64,000 nt of DNA from Pantoea trifolii (GTDB lineage: Bacteria > Pseudomonadota > Gammaproteobacteria > Enterobacterales > Enterobacteriaceae). The DNA is taken from positions 3,534,001 to 3,598,000 of the forward strand of contig NZ_JANIET010000001.1 of NCBI RefSeq assembly GCF_024506435.1. The letters run 5' to 3'. Under the pieces are notes generated by a model that had not been told where the DNA came from, ran no database searches, and saw nothing but the letters and a program-made list of their open reading frames with translations. Below are positions 27,412-36,317 of this stretch, piece by piece. The stretch's first letter is position 1. Each line of letters opens with the position of its first letter. A program made the position numbers and the translations under genes.

Positions 27412-27882
27412 ATGGATATTTCGCGCATTCTGACGCCACGCCGCGTTAACCTGGCGCTGACCGCCACCACCAAAGAGCAAGCGATTCATGAGCTGACCGA
27501 TTTGCTCTACCAAGACGGCGCCATCAGCGACCGCGCCGCCTTTATCGAAGACGTCTGGCTGCGGGAAGCCGAGGGTTCCACCGGCTTCGAAAATCACATC
27601 GCCATTCCGCACGGTAAATCTGCGGCGGTGAAACAAACCACGCTCGCCATCGGCCGCACCCAACACGACATTCCGTGGGAAACACTCGATGGCAGCCAGG
27701 TGCGCTGCATCATTCTGTTCGCGGTGCGACTGGAAGATCAGAACACCACCCATATTCGCCTGTTGTCGCAGGTGGCCAGTGCGCTGGCCGATGATGAGGT
27801 GATAGCCCAACTGCTGGTCGAAAATGATGCCAGCAATATCATCCGGCTGTTTAGTCAGTACGCCGAAACCGACCTCTGTTAA
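27412..27882 (+). CDS. PTS fructose-family EIIA component
   Basis: The 156-residue soluble EIIA of the fructose/mannitol family has the active-site histidine in ENHIAIPHGKS. It passes phosphate from HPr to EIIB. It starts at the ATG seven bases after GAGG; a TTG two codons earlier is too close to that site. Separate EIIA, EIIB and EIIC genes in a row, as here, are typical of fructose-like systems of unknown substrate. Confidence 0.9.
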   Translation: MDISRILTPRRVNLALTATTKEQAIHELTDLLYQDGAISDRAAFIEDVWLREAEGSTGFENHIAIPHGKSAAVKQTTLAIGRTQHDIPWETLDGSQVRCIILFAVRLEDQNTTHIRLLSQVASALADDEVIAQLLVENDASNIIRLFSQYAETDLC

Positions 27883-27906
27883 CACCCTAACTCTTTGAGG
27901 TGACAC

Positions 27907-28221
27907 ATGAATATCGTCTGTGTAGCGGCCTGCACGGCAGGCATCGCGCATACCTATATTGCGCGCGAAAAACTGATTAAAGGGGCCCACGCGCTGGGCC
28001 ACACCATCCACGTTGAAACCCAGGGCACCATTGGCACCGAAACGGCGCTGACGCAGGAAGAGATCGCCGCCGCTGACGTGGTGATCCTCGCCGTTGACGT
28101 GAAGATCAAAGGCGAGGAGCGCTTTCAGGGCAAACCCATAGTGCGAGTGAAAACCGAAGTGGTGATCAAATCACCGGTGAAATTCCTCGAAAAAGTGGCG
28201 GATTCACTGGCGCGCGCCTGA
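27907..28221 (+). CDS. PTS fructose-family EIIB component
   Basis: The 104-residue EIIB has the phosphocysteine loop VAACTAGIAHTYIAREKL, close to the family pattern CPTGIAHTYMA. It carries phosphate from EIIA to the sugar bound by EIIC. RBS GAGG precedes it; EIIC starts eleven bases after its stop. Confidence 0.92.
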   Translation: MNIVCVAACTAGIAHTYIAREKLIKGAHALGHTIHVETQGTIGTETALTQEEIAAADVVILAVDVKIKGEERFQGKPIVRVKTEVVIKSPVKFLEKVADSLARA

Positions 28222-28232
28222 GGAGATCCATC

Positions 28233-29324
28233 ATGAGTGACAATAAACGTCAGTACGGCCAGGAGATCAAAGGGCACTTGCTCACCGGGATCTCGTGGAT
28301 GATCCCGCTGATCGTCGCCGCCGGGATCTGCATCGCGCTCGGCCAGGTGATTGGCGGCCCGGATGTCGGCAAACAGACCGGCACTGTCGCCTGGATGCTC
28401 AACCAGATCGGCGGCTGGGGCATGGGCTTAATTGTGCCGCTGATCAGCGCGGCGATCGCCTACTCCATTGCCGATCGTCCCGGCTTCGCGCCCGGCCTGA
28501 TCGTCGGGTTTATCTGCGGGCAGATCGGTACCGGCTTTATCGGCGGCATCTTCGGTGGCTTCCTGGTCGGTTATACGGTGCTGCTGCTGCGCCGCACCAT
28601 TAAGTTACCGAAATCGATGCAGGGTTTAATGCCGATTATGGTGCTGCCGGTGCTGAGCACCATCATCGCCGGGCTGCTAATGATGACCTTTATCGGCCAG
28701 CCGATTGTCTGGCTGCAGAAGGCGCTGATTGCCCTGCTGGAGTCGATGCAGGGCGGCTCGAAGTTTGTGATGGGCGCGATTCTCGGCGCGATGGCCACCT
28801 TCGATTTCGGCGGTCCGGTGAATAAAACCATGTCGCTGTTCGCCGACGGCATGCTGGTTGACGGCATTTACGGGCCGGAAGCGGTGAAATTTGTCGGCTC
28901 GATGATTCCGCCGTTCGGCATCACGCTCTCTTATCTGCTGAGCCGCAACAAATACACCAAAGCGGAAAAAGAGGCGCTGAAAGCCGCCTTCCCGATGGGC
29001 ATCTGCATGATTACCGAAGGGGTGATTCCGATTGCGGCGCGCGACCTGTTCCGCGTGGTCGGCAGCTGCGTGGTGGCCTCCGCTATCGCCGGTGGACTGA
29101 TTATGGTGTGGGGCGTTGGCGCACCGGTGCCGCACGGCGGCATGTTTGTGGTGCCGCTGTTCACCAAACCCTGGCTGTTCTGTTTAGCGCTCGGCATTGG
29201 CACCACGGTGTGCGGCGTGATGCTGTCGGTACTGAAAAAGCCGGTTACGCAGGCGGATGAAGAGTTCGATGACGTGGAAGCCCCCGGCGTTCGCGATGAA
29301 GAGATCAAATTCACTCTGGAATAA
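28233..29324 (+). CDS. PTS fructose-family EIIC permease
   Basis: The 363-residue polytopic membrane permease has GISWMIPLIVAAGICIALG at the N-terminus, GFAPGLIVGFICGQIGTGFIGGIFGGFLVGY, and the substrate-region signatures FDFGGPVNKTMSLF and GICMITEGVIPIAARD, all typical of FruA-like EIIC domains. It imports and phosphorylates a ketose or related sugar. The two class II aldolases downstream suggest a product that is, or becomes, a ketose bisphosphate. The actual sugar is unknown. Confidence 0.92.
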   Translation: MSDNKRQYGQEIKGHLLTGISWMIPLIVAAGICIALGQVIGGPDVGKQTGTVAWMLNQIGGWGMGLIVPLISAAIAYSIADRPGFAPGLIVGFICGQIGTGFIGGIFGGFLVGYTVLLLRRTIKLPKSMQGLMPIMVLPVLSTIIAGLLMMTFIGQPIVWLQKALIALLESMQGGSKFVMGAILGAMATFDFGGPVNKTMSLFADGMLVDGIYGPEAVKFVGSMIPPFGITLSYLLSRNKYTKAEKEALKAAFPMGICMITEGVIPIAARDLFRVVGSCVVASAIAGGLIMVWGVGAPVPHGGMFVVPLFTKPWLFCLALGIGTTVCGVMLSVLKKPVTQADEEFDDVEAPGVRDEEIKFTLE

Positions 29325-29333
29325 GGAGCCACC

Positions 29334-30185
29334 ATGTTTGCCATGATGAACGACCTGATTCAGGCCGCTGCCCAACAGCGTTATGCGGTGCTGGCGATCA
29401 ACTGCTTCAACCTGGAAACCGCGCGCGCCGCCATTCAGGCCGCTGAACAGCAGCGCGCCCCGCTAATCCTCAATGTGTATCAGGGACACAGCGCGCACTT
29501 TCCCCCTGCTGTCGCGGTGCCGTTAGTGCGAGCGCTGGCCGATGCCGCCAGCGTGCCGGTGGCGCTGGCACTCGATCACGGCAAAGCCTTTCCGCTGATT
29601 GGTCAGGCGTTTCGCGCCGGTTTTACCGGCTTGATGATCGATGCCTCGTCTGAGCCGCTCGCCGAGAACATTCGCCAGACCGCTGCCGTAGTGAAGATGG
29701 CGCATACCGCTGGTGTATGTGTGGAAGGCGAGCTGGGGCACATCGCCGATGCACCAACCTACGAGCTGGCCGATGCTTCAGTGAAGATGACGCAGGTGGC
29801 CGATGTGCTGCCGTTTATCGAACAGACCAACATTGATCTGCTGGCGATCTCGGTCGGTACCGCGCACGGACTTTATCCGGCTGGGGTGAAGCCGAAAATC
29901 GATTTTCAGCGCCTGCAGGCGCTGCATGCGGTATCCACGCGACCGTTGGCGCTACATGGTGGATCGGGCACGCCGACCGAGGATATCCGCCGCGTCAGTG
30001 AGTTTGGCGTCGCCAAGATCAATGTCGGTGCGGCGGTGTTTGATGCCGGGAAAATGGCGGTGGTGCAGGCCTTGAAGCAGCATCCGCATGTTGAACTGGC
30101 CGACTTGCTTAGGCTGATGGAATCAGCCTGCCGTGAAGTGGTCGTCGAGTATCTGAGCTGGTCGGGATCGGCGGGCAAGGGTTAG
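29334..30185 (+). CDS. Class II ketose-bisphosphate aldolase (first of two)
   Basis: This 283-residue class II zinc aldolase resembles GatY/KbaY/YdjI. Metal and catalytic motifs are ALDHGKAF, VEGELGHI, SVGTAHGLYP (His), LALHGGSG (His) and KINVGA. It would split a ketose 1,6-bisphosphate into DHAP and an aldehyde. It starts nine bases after the EIIC stop with GGAG upstream, so it belongs to the PTS operon. The substrate is inferred only from family and context. Confidence 0.9.
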   Translation: MFAMMNDLIQAAAQQRYAVLAINCFNLETARAAIQAAEQQRAPLILNVYQGHSAHFPPAVAVPLVRALADAASVPVALALDHGKAFPLIGQAFRAGFTGLMIDASSEPLAENIRQTAAVVKMAHTAGVCVEGELGHIADAPTYELADASVKMTQVADVLPFIEQTNIDLLAISVGTAHGLYPAGVKPKIDFQRLQALHAVSTRPLALHGGSGTPTEDIRRVSEFGVAKINVGAAVFDAGKMAVVQALKQHPHVELADLLRLMESACREVVVEYLSWSGSAGKG

Positions 30186-30202
30186 CCATCGGGTTAGCTG
30201 GT

Positions 30203-30226
30203 GGTCGCCATGAATGGCGACCCTAC
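30203..30226. repeat. Short palindromic repeat, GGTCGCCAT family, copy 2
   Basis: It is identical over 24 bases to the copy at 15339 and lies in the 128-base gap between the two aldolase genes. A hairpin in the mRNA here could separate the expression of the second aldolase from the first. Confidence 0.85.
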
Positions 30227-30313
30227 ATCGTTTTGTAAATTTCACATTCATATCCACTATCGGGTCGGCGCGTGCGTCGGCTCCAGTAAAAATCACGCTG
30301 AGGAAATATTAAC

Positions 30314-31177
30314 ATGTTGATTTCAATGAAAGAGATGTTGGCACCGACTCGTGAACACCGCTACGCGATTGGCGCATTTAACGTGGCCGACAGTTGCTTT
30401 ATCCGTGCAGTGGTTGAGGAAGCCGAAGCGACCAACACCCCGGCGATTATCTCCATTCACCCGAGCGAACTGGAATTTGTCACCGATGAGTTCTTTGGCT
30501 ACGTGCGCGAACGCACCCTGAAAAGCAAAGTGCCGTTCACCATCCACCTCGATCACGGCGCGTCCATTGCTCAGGTGCTGCGCGCCATTCAGTGCGGCTT
30601 TACTTCGGTGATGATCGATGGCTCGCTGCTGCCCTATGAAGAAAATGTGGCGCTGACCAAAGAAGTGGTAAAGCTGGCGCACGCGGTGGGCGTTTCGGTA
30701 GAAGGAGAACTTGGCACCATCGGCGATACCGGCACTTCAGTGGAAGGCGGTGTGAGTAAAGTGATCTACACCGAACCGGCGCAGGCAGAGGATTTTGTGC
30801 AGCGTACCGGCGTAGATACGCTGGCGGTGGCGATTGGCACCGCGCACGGCATCTACCCGAAAAATATGAAGCCTGAGCTGCAGATGCATATTCTCAGAGA
30901 CATTTCACAGCGCACCCCCATTCCGTTGGTGCTGCACGGCGGTTCAGCCAATCCTGATGCTGAGATCGCGGAAGCGGTGACCCTGGGCGTGGGCAAAATC
31001 AATATTTCCAGCGACATGAAGTTCGCCTATTTCGACAAGCTGCGTGAGATTCTGGCGCGCGAAACCTGGTGGGATCCGAACGTGATTTATCCGGATGCGA
31101 TTGCGGCGGCGAAGTCAGTGATTCGCTACAAGATGAATCTGTTTGGCGGGTTGGGTAAGGCGAGTTTGTATCGTTGA
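30314..31177 (+). CDS. Class II ketose-bisphosphate aldolase (second of two)
   Basis: The 287-residue class II aldolase is clearly different from its neighbour. Motifs are TIHLDHGASI, VEGELGTIGDTG, AIGTAHGIYP, LVLHGGSANPD and GKINISSDMK. The C-terminal extension (TWWDPNVIYPDAIAAAKSVI) is like YdjI-type proteins. It is separated from the first aldolase by 128 bases with a palindromic repeat, and GAGGAAA precedes its ATG. Two non-identical aldolases suggest two substrates or stereoisomers in one pathway; this is inference. Confidence 0.9.
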   Translation: MLISMKEMLAPTREHRYAIGAFNVADSCFIRAVVEEAEATNTPAIISIHPSELEFVTDEFFGYVRERTLKSKVPFTIHLDHGASIAQVLRAIQCGFTSVMIDGSLLPYEENVALTKEVVKLAHAVGVSVEGELGTIGDTGTSVEGGVSKVIYTEPAQAEDFVQRTGVDTLAVAIGTAHGIYPKNMKPELQMHILRDISQRTPIPLVLHGGSANPDAEIAEAVTLGVGKINISSDMKFAYFDKLREILARETWWDPNVIYPDAIAAAKSVIRYKMNLFGGLGKASLYR

Positions 31178-31186
31178 GTTTAGTTT

Positions 31187-31211
31187 CATGGTGCGCAGTT
31201 TGCGCACCATG
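31187..31211. terminator. Perfect 11-bp hairpin after the second aldolase
   Basis: The arms CATGGTGCGCA and TGCGCACCATG are separated by GTT. It starts nine bases past the aldolase stop. No T-run follows, so it may act as a stabiliser or as a weak bidirectional terminator between two convergent genes. Confidence 0.5.
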
Positions 31212-31217
31212 TATACA

Positions 31218-31241
31218 GGTCGCCATAAATGGCGACCCTAC
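31218..31241. repeat. Short palindromic repeat, GGTCGCCAT family, copy 3
   Basis: This copy differs by one base (A for G in the loop) from those at 15339 and 30203. Its terminal CTAC supplies the stop codon (TAG on the minus strand) of the pheC gene. Confidence 0.85.
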
Positions 31242-31999
31242 TTCTCGCCTAACCATTTCTGAGTAATCTGGGCGTATTCGCCGGTGGCGGTGCTGAGATG
31301 CAGCCACTGATCGACATACAGCTTCCAGCTCATATCATCGCGCGGGATCATGTAGGCCTTCTCGCCGTACTGCATCGGTTTGTCCGGATTGATGGCGCAC
31401 AGCGTGGGATAATGCTGCTGCTGGAACAGCGCTTCAGACGCATCGGTGATCATCACATCCGCTTTGTTATCGACTAACTGCTGGAAAATCCCCACGTTGT
31501 CAGCCAGCTGCAGCGTTGCCTGTGGTAAATGGCTGTGTACGAAGGCTTCGTTGGTGCCGCCCGCTGGTTCTATAACCCTCACGCTTGCCTTGTTGATCTG
31601 CTCAACCGTCTGGTATTTCGCTTTGTCATCGCAGCGTACCAGCGGAATTTTGCCATCGACGCCGAGCGGCTGGGCGAACCAGGCAATCTGCTGACGCTTA
31701 AGCGTGACCGATACGCCGCCCAGTGCGATATCACACTGCTTCGCGACAAAATCCTCGCTCAGGGTTTTCCAGGTTGTTGGCACCCACTGCACTTTCGCGC
31801 CAAGGCTCGCCGCCAGCGATTGCGCCATGCTGATATCCAATCCTTCGTATTGGCCATCGCTGCGCAAATAGCTATAAGGCTTGTAATCGCCGGTGGTACA
31901 AACTTTTAAGGTCTTGCTTGCGCGGATGTCATCAAGGTGGGATTGCGCCTGAGCAGCGCCAGTCACCAGAAGTAATGCACTCAGTATCGCGGTTTTCAT
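31238..31999 (-). CDS. pheC: Periplasmic cyclohexadienyl dehydratase PheC
   Basis: The 253-residue exported protein has a clear signal peptide (MKTAILSALLLVTGAAQA) and the fold of solute-binding proteins. It aligns with Pseudomonas PheC through the length: LKVCTTGDYKPYSY, MAQSLAASLGAKV, PAGGTNEAFV, NVGIFQQLVDNKADVMITDA, LCAINPDKP, EKAYMIPRD, YVDQWLH. PheC converts prephenate to phenylpyruvate and arogenate to phenylalanine in the periplasm, outside feedback control of cytoplasmic PheA. Such an enzyme was described from Erwinia herbicola. An amino-acid binding protein is the alternative reading, but no ABC permease is adjacent. The stop codon lies inside a palindromic repeat. Confidence 0.82.
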   Translation of the reverse strand: MKTAILSALLLVTGAAQAQSHLDDIRASKTLKVCTTGDYKPYSYLRSDGQYEGLDISMAQSLAASLGAKVQWVPTTWKTLSEDFVAKQCDIALGGVSVTLKRQQIAWFAQPLGVDGKIPLVRCDDKAKYQTVEQINKASVRVIEPAGGTNEAFVHSHLPQATLQLADNVGIFQQLVDNKADVMITDASEALFQQQHYPTLCAINPDKPMQYGEKAYMIPRDDMSWKLYVDQWLHLSTATGEYAQITQKWLGEK

Positions 32000-32160
32000 G
32001 GTTTCTTCTTTTATGAGTTGATGTTGGTTTGCATGCGGATTGTTTCATAATCATCCGCATTATTGCTTTCTTAGCAAAAGTGTTGTGATCAATCACGCAT
32101 TTTTCTCGCTCCTGCGCGCGCGTAGAGTGTGCGGCATCAACCAGAAACGGAGCGGATTAG

Positions 32161-32739
32161 ATGAATTTTTTAATTATCGATGGCGGCAAAACCTTCGCCC
32201 ATTCGAAAGGCGAGCTGAACCATACTTTGACTGACGTTGCAGCCAGCCAGCTGCGCGACCTTGGTCATCAGGTACAGGTGACTATCGCTGATAACAATTA
32301 CAACGTGGCAGAAGAAGTGCAGAAGTACCTCGACAGCGATGTGGTGATTTATCAGATGCCGGGTTGGTGGATGGGCGAGCCGTGGACGGTGAAAAAATAC
32401 ATCGATGATGTCTTCACTGAAGGTCACGGTTCACTGTACGCCAGCGATGGCCGCACGCGTAGCGATGCCGGTAAAAAGTACGGTTCTGGCGGCCTGATTC
32501 AGGGCAAGAAATACATGTTGTCATTGACCTGGAACGCGCCGCTGGAAGCCTTTAACGATCCTGAGCAGTTCTTCGAAGGCGTGGGCGTGGATGGCTTATA
32601 TCTGCACTTCCATAAAGCCAACCAGTTCCTCGGTATGGAAGGTTTGCCAACCTTTATCTGTAACGATGTGATTAAAATGCCGGACGTGCCGCGCGATATC
32701 GAACGTTATCGGACTCATCTCAGCCAGATCTTTGCTTAA
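32161..32739 (+). CDS. mdaB: NADPH:quinone oxidoreductase MdaB
   Basis: The 192-residue flavoprotein of the NQO1/MdaB family carries out two-electron reduction of quinones, protecting against oxidative and electrophile stress. Family segments include FLIIDGGKTFAHSKGELN, YQMPGWWMGEPW, KYIDDVFTEGHG and LSLTWNAPLEAF. In E. coli it is followed by ygiN, as here, and preceded by qseBC, which is missing in this window. Confidence 0.96.
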   Translation: MNFLIIDGGKTFAHSKGELNHTLTDVAASQLRDLGHQVQVTIADNNYNVAEEVQKYLDSDVVIYQMPGWWMGEPWTVKKYIDDVFTEGHGSLYASDGRTRSDAGKKYGSGGLIQGKKYMLSLTWNAPLEAFNDPEQFFEGVGVDGLYLHFHKANQFLGMEGLPTFICNDVIKMPDVPRDIERYRTHLSQIFA

Positions 32740-32770
32740 CTGTAAGCACCCAGGGAAAAAAGGAAGCGCT

Positions 32771-33079
32771 ATGTTAACCGTCGTTGCAGAAATTTGTGTC
32801 AAACCGGGCCGCCGTCAGGTGGTGCTAGATGCGATTAATCAGCTGATTCCAACCGTGCTGAAAGAAGATGGTTGCCATCAATATGACGCATTAGTGGATC
32901 ATCAGGCACAAGTGCCGTGGAAACAGAATTCACCCGATTCGATTTTCATGCTGGAACTGTGGGAATCGCTGCGCCATCTGGAGCAGCATCAGCAGATGCC
33001 ACATATGGATGCGCATCGCGCACTGATTAAAGATGACGTAGTGGATGTGAAGATTCTGGTGCTGGAAGCGGCTAAATAA
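32771..33079 (+). CDS. ygiN: Quinol monooxygenase YgiN
   Basis: The 102-residue ABM-family dimeric ferredoxin-like monooxygenase has LTVVAEICVKPGR at the N-terminus, PTVLKEDGCHQYDA, IFMLELWES and MPHMDAH. With MdaB it is proposed to form a quinone redox cycle. I set the start at the ATG preceded by AGGAAG; a frame open 39 bases further upstream overlaps mdaB and lacks a site. Confidence 0.95.
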   Translation: MLTVVAEICVKPGRRQVVLDAINQLIPTVLKEDGCHQYDALVDHQAQVPWKQNSPDSIFMLELWESLRHLEQHQQMPHMDAHRALIKDDVVDVKILVLEAAK

Positions 33080-33111
33080 GTCGATTTAGTTTGTCGCTCA
33101 GCATCATGCAT

Positions 33112-33145
33112 AAAAAAAGCCCCGATCTCGCGACCGGGGCTTTTG
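33112..33145. terminator. Bidirectional rho-independent terminator
   Basis: AAAAAAAGCCCCG and CGGGGCTTTT flank a short loop region, giving a T-run on either strand. It separates ygiN from the convergent Ig-repeat gene. Confidence 0.9.
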
Positions 33146-33164
33146 TTTAGCAGCTCATCAGGGA

Positions 33165-36100
33165 TTAGTGCTGTTCTTGAATCAGGTGCTGAGGAACCAT
33201 TACTTCAGCATCGCCAGCGTTGTTCTGGTAAACGTTATATTCAACGCCTGCCACGGTTACGGTGCCATTTGCCTGGCTCCAGTTACTCACTTCTTCACCT
33301 TTCGGCAAGATGTCTTCCAGAGCAACTTCTTTACCTGCGTCAGCAATCATCAACTGGGTTTTACCGTTGTCAATGAACAGGGAATCATCGCTCATTCCCA
33401 GGATGTCATTCAGAGACATAGTCATCAGAATGTCATTCACTGAATCCGGGAACAGATCGCCCGGATCAACAGCGCCAGGAGGCGTAACGTCAATGACCAG
33501 CGTGAACGTTTCGCTACCCGCAGTTTCATTACCGGCTAAATCGCGGTAGCCGAAGGAGAAGTCATAACTGCGTTCTTCAAGCTCAATGGTCTCCAGTTTC
33601 CACTCGCCATTAGTCACTACAGCGCTGCCGAGTACTAAAGTGCGCGCAGCATCGCCATAAAGTACAACAGTGGTGCCATCTTCTACACCGCTACCGTTCA
33701 GCGTCAGCACCTGGCCATTAACCGGTGTTAAGGTACCGTCTTTTCTGGGTGTTAAATCCAACGGTTTAGTAAATCCATCTTTGTCAACGAAAGTACCGTC
33801 CAGGAAGCTACCACCGCCAGGAGGAGTCACATCCACCTCAAAGTTGATACCAGCGTTAATTGGGCCAGGAACGCCTGATGCGCTGACAGGCTGAACACGG
33901 ATGTTATGCGCGCCTTCAGTCAGATCTTGCAGCTCATAGCTCCACTCGCCATTGGTGACCACGGCAGAACCAATTTCTGTGTTGCCATCCCAGATAATGA
34001 CTTTAGAACCCTCTTCACCAGTACCGCGCACGGTTGGGGATTTATCGTCGGTGAAACCACCTTCATGAATTACACCGGTTTCGATGCCAACATCATCCCA
34101 CAGTTCAAAATTGACAATTTCATCTGGTACTTGGGTATCAATGATCAGATCAATGGGGTCTGAACGATCGGATGTGTTACCTGCTGGATCGGTGATATCA
34201 ACGACTACCTCATATTCACCATCATCAATTGGATCCGTTGGTGTCACTGTCCAGTTGCCACCTGCATCTACGATGCCGGTTCCAATGACTTTCTCATCTC
34301 CATTTTCGTCAATGATAACGACTTCAACGGTATCACCCGGGTTAGCGCCACCCCCCTTGAATTCAGGCTTGGTTTCGTCAATTGGCGTTCCTGGCTGCAC
34401 CGGGCCATTGTCCCCACCGGTATTATCAATAATTTCAGGTACACCCGGTTTATTTGGTGGCGTGAGATCCACCACGATAATCACTGGAGTAGAGAAATCA
34501 GACTCTTTTCCGGTTGCAGGATCCTCGATTTTAATCTTCAGCTCATGTGAACTCTCATCCAGCGGATCCAGTTCGATTTCCCATGTGCCGTCAGCTTTAA
34601 CCACCGTTGAATTAATAACATCATCACCGTCATAAACGTGAACAATCTCACCTTCTTTACCGGTTCCGCGCAGTACAGGCGTATCATCATTGGTTGCATC
34701 TCCGCTAACCAGAGGACGCTCGGTACTCCCGTTGTTAGCAACAATTTCACTGATTTCCGCTGGTGGTGGAGATGAAGTATCAACGATCAGAATAAATTCA
34801 TCGGATTTAGCAGAAGCACTCCCCCCTTTTGAGACCGAGTCTACACGCAGGGAGTGTGAGCCTTCAGCCAGTTCCTGATCCACCTCATAGCTCCATTGAC
34901 CGCGACTATTAGCAACAGTGCTACCAATGAGTTGATTACCATCCCAAATACGCACAATGGAACCGGCATCCGCTACGCCAGAGAGCTTAGGCGTGGTGTC
35001 ATCGGTTTTATCTCCCGAATGCAATATGGCGGTTTTATCAAAATCATCAAAAGCTTCACTAATCTCTGGTGCGCTGGGTGCCGTTGCATCCAGCTTCAGG
35101 ATGAAGTTGTCAGATTTCGGGCTCATACGACCATAGCTATCCTCGTATGCCGCGCTGAAGACATAAGTATCATCAGTAGTCAGCGTTGGGGTAAAGCTCC
35201 AGCGGCCATCATTGCCTGCTGTAACACTGCCAATTGGGGTAGCAGTGGCGCCATAGATGAATACCAGCGATCCCGGTTGAGCAACGCCTGACAAGGTTGG
35301 CGTTTTGTCATCGGTATATTGACCTGACGTTAAATGGTCAATTTGGCCTTCATCGTCAATGACGCGCAAAATTTGTGGTGCTTCAGGATTTTCAGCTTCA
35401 ATGTGGAAAATCATTTGAGTTGGTATAAGACCCCAGTTACCTGCATCATCACGCACTCGATACTGGAAGAAGTAGACGCCATCAGGCAGTGCATCAGAGC
35501 TGAATGACCATTTTCCATCTGCACCTGTTTCGATGAGGGTTACGGTATTGTTAATCGTGATCTCAATCGTGTCATAAGGGTCGGCGGTACGAGATATACT
35601 GATCACGTTGCTCTTTTGGTGTCTTTCAAACGCGTTTGCGAAAGTGCCGAAATCGTTAGTGGTTGCTGCTGGCTCAATGTGATGCTCAACCTCTGACGCT
35701 GAATTTTCGGCCATGACCACGATGCCCGCTTCAATTTTAAGATTAAAAGCTGCAGATGCGGGACTTTCATGTTTACCCGCATCTTTTACGGTAGCGGTCA
35801 GGCTGTGGTCGCCATCGGCCAGATCTGGTGTAACGGTCCATGCACCCATGCCATTCACTTTCGCGGAAGCAATTGGAGTTGTGCCGTTATTATCGTAGAT
35901 ATAAACGGTTGAACCCGGTTCTCCTACACCTGAAAGTACTGGTTGAGCCTCATCAGTAATATCGCCTGGATTCAAATTACCTTTATCACTGCCGGTGTTA
36001 TCTGCTACACGCCAAATTTCGGGGGCTACTGGCGGTTTGGTATCCAGATTAACAATTGATGAAGTTGCCGGTCCACGGTTACCTGCTTCATCAATAATGG

Positions 36101-36317
36101 TGATTTGAACGGTATGCATGCCTTCAGCCCACTCAGGAGGAGTGAATGACCACTTACCTTCTGCGTCAACTTTCACATAAGTCGTAACGCCGTCGATGAT
36201 AATTTCAGCTTTTCCATTTTCACCTTTTGGAGCAGTGATATCTTTCCAGCCAAAATCTTTTTTGTTGATGGTCTCTATTTTCTGCACTGCAATTTCATTG
36301 ATGCTGCTATTAGCCAT
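33165..36317 (-). CDS. Large Ig-like repeat surface protein (1050 aa)
   Basis: About nine Ig-like repeats (each 90-105 residues, pattern TPxLSGxxxPGxxVxIxD...GxWSFTP...DxTPP) cover residues ~30-930. A linker PPGAVDPGDLFPDS and a C-terminal module (SLFIDNGKTQLMI, ALEDILPKGEE, GTVTVAGVEYNVYQNN) follow. The linker is shared with the BapA-prefix protein upstream, and the module with the two genes at the window start. No signal peptide or transmembrane segment is visible, and the chain is strongly acidic. AAGGAATG lies eight bases before the ATG. It is the third gene of a same-strand cluster with the OmpA-family and BapA-prefix genes. Cell-surface adhesion or matrix function is inferred from the family. 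Confidence 0.88.
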   Translation of the reverse strand: MANSSINEIAVQKIETINKKDFGWKDITAPKGENGKAEIIIDGVTTYVKVDAEGKWSFTPPEWAEGMHTVQITIIDEAGNRGPATSSIVNLDTKPPVAPEIWRVADNTGSDKGNLNPGDITDEAQPVLSGVGEPGSTVYIYDNNGTTPIASAKVNGMGAWTVTPDLADGDHSLTATVKDAGKHESPASAAFNLKIEAGIVVMAENSASEVEHHIEPAATTNDFGTFANAFERHQKSNVISISRTADPYDTIEITINNTVTLIETGADGKWSFSSDALPDGVYFFQYRVRDDAGNWGLIPTQMIFHIEAENPEAPQILRVIDDEGQIDHLTSGQYTDDKTPTLSGVAQPGSLVFIYGATATPIGSVTAGNDGRWSFTPTLTTDDTYVFSAAYEDSYGRMSPKSDNFILKLDATAPSAPEISEAFDDFDKTAILHSGDKTDDTTPKLSGVADAGSIVRIWDGNQLIGSTVANSRGQWSYEVDQELAEGSHSLRVDSVSKGGSASAKSDEFILIVDTSSPPPAEISEIVANNGSTERPLVSGDATNDDTPVLRGTGKEGEIVHVYDGDDVINSTVVKADGTWEIELDPLDESSHELKIKIEDPATGKESDFSTPVIIVVDLTPPNKPGVPEIIDNTGGDNGPVQPGTPIDETKPEFKGGGANPGDTVEVVIIDENGDEKVIGTGIVDAGGNWTVTPTDPIDDGEYEVVVDITDPAGNTSDRSDPIDLIIDTQVPDEIVNFELWDDVGIETGVIHEGGFTDDKSPTVRGTGEEGSKVIIWDGNTEIGSAVVTNGEWSYELQDLTEGAHNIRVQPVSASGVPGPINAGINFEVDVTPPGGGSFLDGTFVDKDGFTKPLDLTPRKDGTLTPVNGQVLTLNGSGVEDGTTVVLYGDAARTLVLGSAVVTNGEWKLETIELEERSYDFSFGYRDLAGNETAGSETFTLVIDVTPPGAVDPGDLFPDSVNDILMTMSLNDILGMSDDSLFIDNGKTQLMIADAGKEVALEDILPKGEEVSNWSQANGTVTVAGVEYNVYQNNAGDAEVMVPQHLIQEQH

